Source of the DNA: Methylobacterium sp. FF17
GTDB lineage: Bacteria; Pseudomonadota; Alphaproteobacteria; Rhizobiales; Beijerinckiaceae
NCBI RefSeq assembly: GCF_025813715.1
Contig: NZ_CP107532.1
Span: forward strand, 1,364,001-1,428,000
Direction of reading: 5' to 3'
DNA length: 64,000 bases
The notes beneath the pieces are model-generated. The model had not been told where the DNA came from. It worked only from the letters and a program-made list of their open reading frames with translations, and ran no database searches. A program made the translations under genes and the position numbers. Positions 27,038-34,942 of this stretch are shown one piece after another. Every line of letters starts with the position of its first letter. Position 1 is the stretch's first letter.

Positions 27038-29923
27038 ATGACATCTCGCGAAGCGCCGGTGACACCGTCCCGGGAGCGCCCTCGGCGCGTGACGGACACC
27101 ATCGGCGCGCTGGTCGGCACGATCCGCGGTCGGATCGTGATCGCGTTCCTGGTGATGAGCGCGATCACGGGCGTCCTCGGCCTGTCGGCGGCCTCGAGCA
27201 TCCGCCGCGCGGACGAATTGGTGAGCCAGACCTTCGACCGCTCGCTGATGTCGATCAACTACGCGCGCGCCGCCGCCACCGACTTTGCCGGGATGCGGTC
27301 CGTGGAGGCGCGTCGCTGGGTGATCACCGATCCGGTCGCCCGGGCCGCCCTCGACGAGCGGCTCGTCAGCCTCCAACGCCTGCTTGCGGAGGACCTGGAG
27401 ATCGCCGTCGCGCGGGCCCAGTCCGACCGGGCCACCGGCGCGGCCCGGGCCGCCGAACAGGCGGTCTCCGCCTGGACCGGCGCCCGCGCCAAGCTCTCCG
27501 AACGGGACCGGGGCCAGGCGGCCTACGCGGAGCTCGACCGGCATGCCGCCGCCGCCGAGGAAAACTTCGACCTGTTCATCAACTACACGGCCGGCGACGG
27601 CTTCATCTATCGCCAGCAGGCGCGCGCCATCGTCGCCCGCGAGACGCGGATCAACCTGTTCGGCACGCTGATCGCCGTACTTCTCTCGGGCACGGTGGCG
27701 TTCTATCTCTCACGCCGCATCATGGGTCCGCTGGCCGATGCCTCGCAGGCGGCCTCGCGCATCGCGGCGGGCGACCTCAGCGGGACCATGCCGGCGGGGG
27801 GCGCCGACGAGGTCGGCACGCTGCTCGCGGCCATGGGCGTCATGCGCGACAACATCCGCCAGGCCATGGAGCGGGAGGTCGCGCAGCGGATCTCGGCGGA
27901 GGACCGGCTCGCCGATGCCCTCGAAACCTCGCGCGAGGGCATCGTCGTGGTCGACGAGACCGGCCGCATCACGCTCACCAACAGGCAGGCGGACGACTAT
28001 CTCGGATTTGCCGCCGGGACCTTGCCGCCCGGCAGCGCCATCGCGGACCTCGCCCCCCGGGACGGCACGGGGCCCGGCAGCCTGGCCCGGGCCCTCCTCA
28101 ATGCCGCCGACGAGCACAGCGAGTTGCGCCTCGCGGACGGCCGCTGGCTGCGGATCAGCCGAAGCGCAACGCGCAGCGGCGGCTTCATCGCGGTCTGCAG
28201 CGACATCACCCTGCTCAAGGAGCAGGAAGCCACCCTGCAATCGACCAACCTGCGCCTCGACACCGCCCTCGACAACATGTCCCAGGGTCTGTGCCTGTTC
28301 GACGCCGCCGGCCGCCTCACCGTGGTCAACCGCCGCTACTGCGAGATCTTCGACCTGACGCCCGAGGATCTGCCCCTGGGCCTGTCCTATCGGGCGGTCA
28401 CGGCCCTGGGTTCTGGCGGAAGGGACGACCCGCACCCCGACGCCTTCGCCCTGGCGCTCGCCGAGACGTCGGCCGGGCGCGCATCGAACACCGATTTCCT
28501 CCACCTCAGCGACGGCCGCGTTGTGGCGGTCTCGCACAAGGCCGTGCGCGGCGGCGGCCTCGTGGCGACCTTCGAGGACGTGACCGAGCAGCGGGAGGCC
28601 GACGCCCGCATCGCCTTCATGGCCCGCCACGACGTCCTCACCGGCCTGCCGAACCGGGCGATGTTCGGCGAGCGCATCGAGGAGGCGGTCGCCCATCTCG
28701 GCCGCGGCAACCCGTTCTCGGTGCTGTGCCTCGACCTCGACCGCTTCAAGGAAGTCAACGACACCCTCGGCCACCCGGTCGGCGACGTGCTCCTGCGTGC
28801 CGTGGCCGACCGGCTGCGGGCCTGCGTGCGCGAGGTCGACACCGTCGCGCGCCTCGGCGGAGACGAGTTCGCCATCATCCTGTCGGACACCGAGCGGCCG
28901 CAGGATGCCGCCGTGCTCGCGCGCCGCGTCATCGAGGTGGTCAGCGCCCCCTACGACCTCGACGGCCACCGCGCCAGCGTGGGCGTCAGCATCGGCATCT
29001 GCCTGGCCCCGGGCGACGGCACCGCCTGCGACAAGCTCCTCAAGAACGCCGACGTCGCCCTCTACCGTGCCAAGGCGGACGGACGCGGCACCTGGCGCTT
29101 CTTCGAAGTGGAGATGGACATCAGCCTCCAGGCGCGGCGCGCCCTCGAACTCGACCTGCGCGAGGCCCTCGGGCGCGGGGAGTTCGAGCTGCACTATCAG
29201 CCGATCTACGATTTCCGCACCCAGCGGATCGGCGGGTTCGAGGCCCTGGTGCGCTGGCGTCATCCGGTCCGCGGACTCGTGCCGCCCGGCGAGTTCATCT
29301 CGGTCGCCGAGGAGATCGGCCTCATCGTGCCGCTGGGCGCCTGGTGCCTCACCACCGCCTGCACCGAGGCGATGCGCTGGCCCGACGGCATCAAGGTGGC
29401 GGTGAACGTCTCGGCGGTGCAGTTCCGCGACGAGGTCGTGGTCGAGGCGGTGCGCGAGGCCCTGTCCAAGAGCCGTCTGCCGCCCGGCCGCCTGGAACTG
29501 GAGATCACCGAATCGGTGCTCCTGAAGGACAACCTCGCGACGCTCGCGACCCTCTATGCCCTGCGCCGCCTGGGTGTGCGCATCGCCATGGACGATTTCG
29601 GAACCGGCTACTCCTCCCTGAGCTACCTGCGCAGCTTCCCGTTCGACAAGATCAAGATCGACCAGTCCTTCGTGCGCGACATCACGAACAAGAGCGATTC
29701 CGGGCTGATCGTGCGCGCGGTGATCGGCCTCGGACTCAGCCTGGGGATGCGGACCACCGGCGAGGGGATCGAGACCGAGGCCCAGTTCGACCGGCTGCGC
29801 TGCGAGGGCTGCGACGAGGGACAGGGCTACTACTTCGCCAAGCCCGGCCCCGCGCGCGACGTGCCCGCCATAATCGAGCAGTGGTCCTCCGGGGCGAAGG
29901 GCGTGTCCCGCGCCGTGGCGTGA
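27038..29923 (+). CDS. Membrane-bound GGDEF-EAL c-di-GMP enzyme with HAMP and PAS domains
   Basis: The product has 961 residues. A transmembrane helix (about 33-53) and an about 160-residue periplasmic helical sensor are followed by a second helix (about 215-233) and HAMP. Two PAS domains come next (the second starting NMSQGLCLFDAAGRLTVVN). The GGDEF domain has an intact LGGDEFAI site. The EAL domain has GGFEALVRW, LEITES and DDFGTGYSSL, all catalytic residues present. It may make or break c-di-GMP; the EAL side is fully equipped. Start ATG 27038; TTG at 27020 is an alternative. Confidence 0.9.
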   Translation: MTSREAPVTPSRERPRRVTDTIGALVGTIRGRIVIAFLVMSAITGVLGLSAASSIRRADELVSQTFDRSLMSINYARAAATDFAGMRSVEARRWVITDPVARAALDERLVSLQRLLAEDLEIAVARAQSDRATGAARAAEQAVSAWTGARAKLSERDRGQAAYAELDRHAAAAEENFDLFINYTAGDGFIYRQQARAIVARETRINLFGTLIAVLLSGTVAFYLSRRIMGPLADASQAASRIAAGDLSGTMPAGGADEVGTLLAAMGVMRDNIRQAMEREVAQRISAEDRLADALETSREGIVVVDETGRITLTNRQADDYLGFAAGTLPPGSAIADLAPRDGTGPGSLARALLNAADEHSELRLADGRWLRISRSATRSGGFIAVCSDITLLKEQEATLQSTNLRLDTALDNMSQGLCLFDAAGRLTVVNRRYCEIFDLTPEDLPLGLSYRAVTALGSGGRDDPHPDAFALALAETSAGRASNTDFLHLSDGRVVAVSHKAVRGGGLVATFEDVTEQREADARIAFMARHDVLTGLPNRAMFGERIEEAVAHLGRGNPFSVLCLDLDRFKEVNDTLGHPVGDVLLRAVADRLRACVREVDTVARLGGDEFAIILSDTERPQDAAVLARRVIEVVSAPYDLDGHRASVGVSIGICLAPGDGTACDKLLKNADVALYRAKADGRGTWRFFEVEMDISLQARRALELDLREALGRGEFELHYQPIYDFRTQRIGGFEALVRWRHPVRGLVPPGEFISVAEEIGLIVPLGAWCLTTACTEAMRWPDGIKVAVNVSAVQFRDEVVVEAVREALSKSRLPPGRLELEITESVLLKDNLATLATLYALRRLGVRIAMDDFGTGYSSLSYLRSFPFDKIKIDQSFVRDITNKSDSGLIVRAVIGLGLSLGMRTTGEGIETEAQFDRLRCEGCDEGQGYYFAKPGPARDVPAIIEQWSSGAKGVSRAVA

Positions 29924-29971
29924 CACGCGAAAGGGTCCGGGCCGGCGCCGGTCCGGTCCGGAGTCACGGCT

Positions 29972-30274
29972 TCAGTCGACGACCTTGAGGTCGTTCACGT
30001 TCACGTCGCCGTTCTGGCTGGTGAAGGTCGGTGCCCGTCCGTTGGACTGCGAGACGCCGCCGATCCGGTGGTCACCGCTGTCGTAGGTGGTGAGCTTGCC
30101 ATCGGTCTCGACCAGCAGGCGCTGCTTGTCGGGGAAGAAGGCGTAGCGCAGGCCGTTCTGGCCGCCGCTGGTGGACGGCTGGCCGAGTTCCTGCGGCCAC
30201 CACGGCTCGGCGCCCTTCATCGGCTCCATGGGCTTCATCGGTTCCATGGGCTTCATCGGCTTCATCGGTTCCAT
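29972..30274 (-). CDS. Met-Pro-Lys/Glu repeat small protein, unknown function
   Basis: The product has 100 residues. It opens MEPMKPMKPMEPMKPMEPMK, a near-perfect MEP/MKP repeat. A compact beta-rich domain follows with WWPQELGQPSTSGGQNGLRY, AFFPDKQRLLVETDG, TTYDSGDHRIGGVSQ and FTSQNGDVNV. The form recurs in Methylobacterium and Bradyrhizobium as an uncharacterised protein. There is no signal peptide. GGAG precedes the ATG at 30274. The Met-rich repeat could bind copper or be a flexible linker; neither is shown. Confidence 0.75.
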   Translation of the reverse strand: MEPMKPMKPMEPMKPMEPMKGAEPWWPQELGQPSTSGGQNGLRYAFFPDKQRLLVETDGKLTTYDSGDHRIGGVSQSNGRAPTFTSQNGDVNVNDLKVVD

Positions 30275-30484
30275 TTGGCGCGTCTCCTGTCGCGGTGCTG
30301 TGAAGTCACGGTGACGTTCGAGACGTCCCAAGGTTGCACACGGTGGGGCGATCGGTTCCGCCGAGCCCGGCGGGAGCCCCCGCCGCCGCGGTGGAGCACC
30401 GACCTTGGCCGCCATTGAATTCCTGAAACCGCAGAGGCATATCGCGCCCGGACATCATCCTTTTCGACACCCGGAGGCGATCCC

Positions 30485-32320
30485 TTGAGCGACACCGTGG
30501 AGCGGCACGAGTTCGGTGCCGAGGTCGGGCGCCTGTTGGACCTCGTGGTCCACGCGCTCTATTCCGACCGTGAGATCTTCCTGCGCGAACTGGTGGCCAA
30601 CGCCGCCGACGCCATGGACCGCCGCCGCTTCGAGGCGCTGACCGATCAGGCCTCCGCGCTGCCCGCCGACGCCCGGGTCCGCATCGTGCCCGACAAGGCA
30701 GCCCGGACCCTGACGCTGTCGGATGCCGGCATCGGCATGACCAAGGCGGAACTGGCCCAGAACCTCGGCACCATCGCGCGCTCGGGCACCCGCGCCTTCA
30801 GCCAGAGCCTCAGCGATGCCAAGCCCGAGGACAAGCCGAGCCTGATCGGCCAGTTCGGCGTCGGCTTCTACTCGGCCTTCATGGTCGCCGACCGGGTCAC
30901 CGTCACCTCGCGCCGCGCCGGCTCCGAGGAGGCCTGGACCTGGGCGTCCGAGGGCCAGGGCAGCTACACCCTGGAGCCCGCCACCCGCGCGGAGCCCGGC
31001 ACCGACATCGTCCTGCACCTCAAGGCGGATGCCGACGAGTACCTGGAGAGCTACCGCCTCGACCACGTCGTGCGCAAATGGGCCGACCACATCACGGTGC
31101 CGATCGCGATCCAGGGCGAGGATGGCAACGAGGAGAACGCCAATCAGGGCACGGCCCTGTGGCGCAAGCCGAAATCCGAGGTCACCCCCGAGCAGTACAC
31201 CGAGTTCTACCGCCACGTCGGCATGAACTTCGACGAGCCCTGGGCGACCCTGCACTGGCGTGCGGAAGGCGCCCTCGAATTCTCGGCCCTGCTGTTCGTG
31301 CCCGGCATGAAGCCGTTCCAGGCGGTGGAGGGCGAGCGCGGGAGCAAGGTGCGCCTGCACGTACGCCGGATGTTCATCACCGACGAGGCGGAACTCCTCC
31401 CCTCCTGGCTGCGCTTCGTCCAGGGCGTGGTCGACACCGAGGACCTGCCCCTCAACGTCTCGCGCGAGATGCTGCAGGCGACCCCGGTCCTGACGAAGAT
31501 CCGCCGCGCGGTCACCGGCCGGGTGCTGACCGAACTCACCAACCGGGCCAAGGACGCCGAGGGCTACCGGCCGTTCTGGGAGAATTTCGGCCCCGTCCTC
31601 AAGGAGGGCATCTACGAGGACCATGAGCGCCGGGCCGAGATCGCTCCGCTCCTGCGCTTCCAGTCCTCGGCCGTGGAGGGCTGGACCTCGCTGCCGGACT
31701 ACGTCGCGCGCATGAAGGACGGCCAGGAGGCGATCTATTACCTCGTGGCGGACGATGCCGATGCCCTGAAGCGCTCGCCCCAGCTCGAAGGTTTCCGGGC
31801 TCGCGGCGTCGAAGTGCTCCTGCTCTCCGACCACGTGGACGCGTTCTGGCCGGAAGCCCTGGCCCGCTTCGAGGACAAGCCCCTGCGCTCGGTGACGCAA
31901 GGCGCGGTCGATCTTTCGAAGTTCGCGGGCGAGACGCCCGAGGGCGAGGAGGGACCGGCTCCGGTCGACGCCCTGGTCGGTGCCCTCAAGGCGGCGCTCG
32001 GGTCGGACGTGTCGGACGTGCGCGCCACGGACCGCCTCGTGGAGAGCGCCGTGGTGCTCTCGGCCTCCGGGCAGGGCCCGGACCTGCAGATGCAGCGCCT
32101 GCTCCGCCGGGCGGGACGCGGCGGCGGCGGCATGCCGGTGCTGGAGATCAACCCGCGCCATCCGCTGATCCGGGCGCTGAGCGCCCGGGTGGAGGCCCAG
32201 GACGACATCGCCGACGCCGCCGGCACGCTCCTCGACCTCGCACGCGTCCAGGACGGCGATACCCCGCGCGACCCCGTCGCCTTCGCGCAGAAGATGGCGG
32301 CGGCCCTGGCGACCGCCTGA
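30485..32320 (+). CDS. htpG: Hsp90 chaperone HtpG
   Basis: The product has 611 residues. The N-terminal GHKL ATPase has [20 protein letters not shown] with ADA, the DAGIGM motif, GTIARSGT and [11 protein letters not shown]. The middle domain contains the catalytic Arg region [10 protein letters not shown]-terminal dimerisation domain completes it. The start is TTG at 30485 with GGAGG 7 nt upstream; no better ATG fits the family start. It is a cytosolic ATP-dependent chaperone for protein folding under stress. Confidence 0.95.
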   Translation: MSDTVERHEFGAEVGRLLDLVVHALYSDREIFLRELVANAADAMDRRRFEALTDQASALPADARVRIVPDKAARTLTLSDAGIGMTKAELAQNLGTIARSGTRAFSQSLSDAKPEDKPSLIGQFGVGFYSAFMVADRVTVTSRRAGSEEAWTWASEGQGSYTLEPATRAEPGTDIVLHLKADADEYLESYRLDHVVRKWADHITVPIAIQGEDGNEENANQGTALWRKPKSEVTPEQYTEFYRHVGMNFDEPWATLHWRAEGALEFSALLFVPGMKPFQAVEGERGSKVRLHVRRMFITDEAELLPSWLRFVQGVVDTEDLPLNVSREMLQATPVLTKIRRAVTGRVLTELTNRAKDAEGYRPFWENFGPVLKEGIYEDHERRAEIAPLLRFQSSAVEGWTSLPDYVARMKDGQEAIYYLVADDADALKRSPQLEGFRARGVEVLLLSDHVDAFWPEALARFEDKPLRSVTQGAVDLSKFAGETPEGEEGPAPVDALVGALKAALGSDVSDVRATDRLVESAVVLSASGQGPDLQMQRLLRRAGRGGGGMPVLEINPRHPLIRALSARVEAQDDIADAAGTLLDLARVQDGDTPRDPVAFAQKMAAALATA

Positions 32321-32347
32321 TCGCGGTTTTCGGACGTATTCAGAATT

Positions 32348-32368
32348 CGGCGGGGCGTTCTCCGCCGG
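32348..32368 (+). terminator. Weak hairpin after htpG
   Basis: CGGCGG and CCGCCG pair around a GGCGTTCT loop about 30 nt after the htpG stop, followed by ATTTATG. The stem is short, so this is only a possible terminator. Confidence 0.3.
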
Positions 32369-32400
32369 ATTTATGATGCCACATTTGCCTATCAAAGGAC

Positions 32401-32425
32401 GGAACGAGTGGCAGGGTACGGGGTT
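32401..32425 (+). promoter_or_regulatory. EcfG-type promoter match before the small exported protein
   Basis: GGAAC, 16 nt, GGTT. It has the same -35, spacing and -10 as the match before the DUF892 gene. The -10 is 32 nt from the start codon at 32457. Confidence 0.45.
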
Positions 32426-32456
32426 AGGCTCCAGAAGAATTAATCTTGGAGGAAAC

Positions 32457-32756
32457 ATGACCGCTCGGAATCTTGCCCTCGCCACCGCCGCCCTGATGCT
32501 GACCGCCACCTCGGCCTTCGCGGCTCCCTGCGCGACCGGCACCACCAGCTCGATGAAGGACAAGTCCGCCTCGATGGAGAAGTCCTCGAAGGTGGATGGC
32601 GGCTCGACCACGAACGTGACGCCCGGCGCCAAGGCCGAGTCGCCCGGCACCGTCGGCGCGATGAACAACGTCGGCGCCAACACCCAGCCCGCCCCCGGCG
32701 AGAAGAAGCCTGCCGAGGGTCAGGTCGTGAAGGGCGACGGCGCCGACAATTGCTGA
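32457..32756 (+). CDS. Small exported Ser/Lys/Gly-rich protein
   Basis: The product has 99 residues. A signal peptide ends near SAFAAP. The mature chain is low-complexity (SSMKDKSASMEKSSKVDGGS, then TTNVTPGAKAESPG) with Cys near both ends (PCATG and ADNC). The start is fixed by GGAGGAAAC before the ATG. Such secreted, disordered small proteins are common in methylobacteria and their role is unknown. The EcfG-like promoter upstream suggests stress induction. Confidence 0.7.
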   Translation: MTARNLALATAALMLTATSAFAAPCATGTTSSMKDKSASMEKSSKVDGGSTTNVTPGAKAESPGTVGAMNNVGANTQPAPGEKKPAEGQVVKGDGADNC

Positions 32757-32926
32757 TCCGGTGATCGGCGGCGCGCCCGGGCTTCCGGTCGCGCGCCGAA
32801 CCCGTCAGACTCACGAACGCCTCGCGGGCCGATCCGGCGCGTGGGGCGTTCTCGCGTCCAGAGCCGTCCGGGGCGCGGCAGATTGGACACGGACACGGGG
32901 CGGCACCGGCGCTAGAAGCCCCGCCG

Positions 32927-34549
32927 ATGGAACTCCGCTCCTACCAGCGTGCCAGCCTCGACGCGCTCCGTGCCGCCTGGGCCCGGGGTGACGGCGCCAG
33001 CCTCATCGTCCTGCCGACCGGGGCGGGCAAGTCCCTCGTCATCGCGGCCCTCGTGCGCGAGCTCCTGGAGGAATCCCCGGGCTACCGCGTCGTCGTGGTG
33101 ACCCATACCCGTGAGCTGATCGCGCAGAATCACCGGGAACTCCTCGCCCTCTGGCCGGAGGCACCGGCCGGCATCTACTCCGCCGGGCTCGGCCGGCGGG
33201 ACGCGGGCGCGCAGGTTCTGTTCTGCGGCATCCAGTCGATCTGGAACCGGACGCAGGCGCTCGAGCCCTTCGACCTCGTCGTGGTGGACGAGGCGCACCT
33301 GATCCCGCGCGATGCCGAGACCCGCTACGGCCGGTTCCTCGCCGCCCTCAGGCAGGCCCGCCCGGCCCTGCGCGTGGTCGGCCTCACCGCGACGCCCTAT
33401 CGCCTGGACAGCGGCCGCCTCGACGAGGGCGCCGGCCGCCTGTTCGAGCGCATCGTCCACGAGGCCAATGTCGGCGACCTGATCCACCAGGGTTACCTCG
33501 CGCCGCTGATCTCCAAGGCCACGCGGACCGCCCTCGATGTCAGCCAGGTGCCGAAGCGCGGCGGCGACTACATCCCGAGCGCCCTCGAAGCCGCCGTCAA
33601 CCAGGACTGGATCACCCGCGCGGCGGTGGAGGAGATGGTGGGCTACGGGCATGGACGCCGCGCCTGGCTCGCCTTCTGCGCCGGTGTCGCCCATGCCGAG
33701 GCCGTGCGCGACGCGATCCGGGCCGAGGGCTATCCCTGCGAGACCCTCTCGGGCGAGACGCCGAAGCGCGCGCGCGACCGCATCGTCCGGGCGTTCCGCG
33801 AAGGCCGGGTGCGCTGCCTGACCTCGGTCGGCGTGCTCTCCACCGGGTTCAACGTGCCCGAAGTCGACCTCGTCGCCCTGCTGCGGCCGACCCAGAGCAC
33901 CGGCCTCTACGTCCAGCAGGTGGGCCGGGCCCTGCGCCGCGCGGCCGGCAAGACCGATGCGCTCATCCTCGATTATGCGGGCCTGGTGCGGATGCACGGC
34001 CCCGTCGACATCGTCACCAGCCACAGCGCCGCCGCGATCCGGGGCCGCGAGGGCGAGATCCGCGCCAAGCCCTGCCCCGGCTGCGGCGCCCTGATCGCCC
34101 TCAACGCCAGCACCTGCGAGGCCTGCTGGGTCGAACCGGACAGCGAGGACGGCCCGAGCCACGAGGCCACGGCGGACGATGCGCATTCCATCCTCTCCGG
34201 CGCGCTCCCGACCTGGCAGGAGGTGGTGGATTGGCGCTTCGCGTCCCGGGCGCGCCCGGGCCAGCCCGACGACCTCGAGGTCGTCTTTCTGCTCACGGAC
34301 CACCGCACCCACCGCATCGTCGTCGCGCTGGAGCAGGCCGGCTATCCCCGCGAGAAGGCGGTGCAGTGGTGGCGGCAACTCGGGGGCGGGCGCGATGCCC
34401 CGATGACCGTCGCGGACGCCGTGGACCAGCGGCATGCCCTCACCCGCCCAAGGGCGATCCAGGTCCGGGCGAGCGGCCGCCTGACCGAATCGATCAGCTA
34501 CCGATTCGACGACGGACGCACCTTCGCCGACACGCGCCGGGTGGCGTGA
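32927..34549 (+). CDS. RadD-like superfamily 2 DNA/RNA helicase with a zinc finger
   Basis: The product has 540 residues. It opens RSYQRASLDALRAA (Q-like motif), then Walker A LPTGAGKS, DEAH in VVVDEAHL, VGLTATP, and motif VI QQVGRALRR. A CPGCG ... CEAC four-cysteine finger at about 378-397 follows the helicase core, as in E. coli RadD/YejH, which acts in DNA repair. The C-terminal about 130 residues are unassigned. The start at 32927 has only a weak upstream ribosome site, but the family begins here. Confidence 0.85.
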   Translation: MELRSYQRASLDALRAAWARGDGASLIVLPTGAGKSLVIAALVRELLEESPGYRVVVVTHTRELIAQNHRELLALWPEAPAGIYSAGLGRRDAGAQVLFCGIQSIWNRTQALEPFDLVVVDEAHLIPRDAETRYGRFLAALRQARPALRVVGLTATPYRLDSGRLDEGAGRLFERIVHEANVGDLIHQGYLAPLISKATRTALDVSQVPKRGGDYIPSALEAAVNQDWITRAAVEEMVGYGHGRRAWLAFCAGVAHAEAVRDAIRAEGYPCETLSGETPKRARDRIVRAFREGRVRCLTSVGVLSTGFNVPEVDLVALLRPTQSTGLYVQQVGRALRRAAGKTDALILDYAGLVRMHGPVDIVTSHSAAAIRGREGEIRAKPCPGCGALIALNASTCEACWVEPDSEDGPSHEATADDAHSILSGALPTWQEVVDWRFASRARPGQPDDLEVVFLLTDHRTHRIVVALEQAGYPREKAVQWWRQLGGGRDAPMTVADAVDQRHALTRPRAIQVRASGRLTESISYRFDDGRTFADTRRVA

Positions 34550-34695
34550 TCCGGAATCGCGAGGCGCCCGACCCGTCGCGAGGCCCACCGAACCGCGACG
34601 CGCCCGGCCGTAGGGTGGGGTCGGCGCGACGCAACGGCGAGCCGGGACCGGCGGACTTGCGCCGGACGGACGGCGCTGCTAGCGCATCACCCTGC

Positions 34696-34771
34696 GCCGG
34701 TTTAGCTCAGCTGGTAGAGCAACCGCCTTGTAAGCGGTAGGTCGCGAGTTCAAGTCCCGCAACCGGCACCA
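34696..34771 (+). tRNA. tRNA-Thr (anticodon TGT)
   Basis: The 76-nt cloverleaf has acceptor GCCGGTT/AACCGGC, D-arm GCTCAGCTGGTAGAGC, anticodon stem ACCGC/GCGGT with loop CTTGTAA (anticodon TGT, reads ACA), and an encoded CCA. The T-stem has an A-C mismatch at its second inner pair (GCGAG/CCCGC). A T-run follows immediately (ATTTTTTCC), a likely terminator. Confidence 0.93.
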
Positions 34772-34942
34772 TTTTTTCCTATCCCGCATCGAAACTCCCG
34801 CCATCGGTGTCCACCGGCATCCGGACCGTCGATTCGCGAACCGCCCCGACGGGAAGCAGGTCCAGGCTTCGTTTCGACGCGCGTCCCGCACGCCCAACCG
34901 GCACGCGCTTCGGCAAAGGAGCGCACGTCGGAAAAGAGCACC

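Noticed and set aside
27710..29926. 738-residue minus-strand frame opposite the GGDEF-EAL gene
   Set aside because: Shadow frame rich in His/Arg/Gly without any motif.
34760..34900. Repeat of the tRNA 3' end (CAACCGGCAC, second copy near 34889) as an attachment site
   Set aside because: Only 10 nt match, no integrase gene nearby, and chance repeats are common at this GC content.
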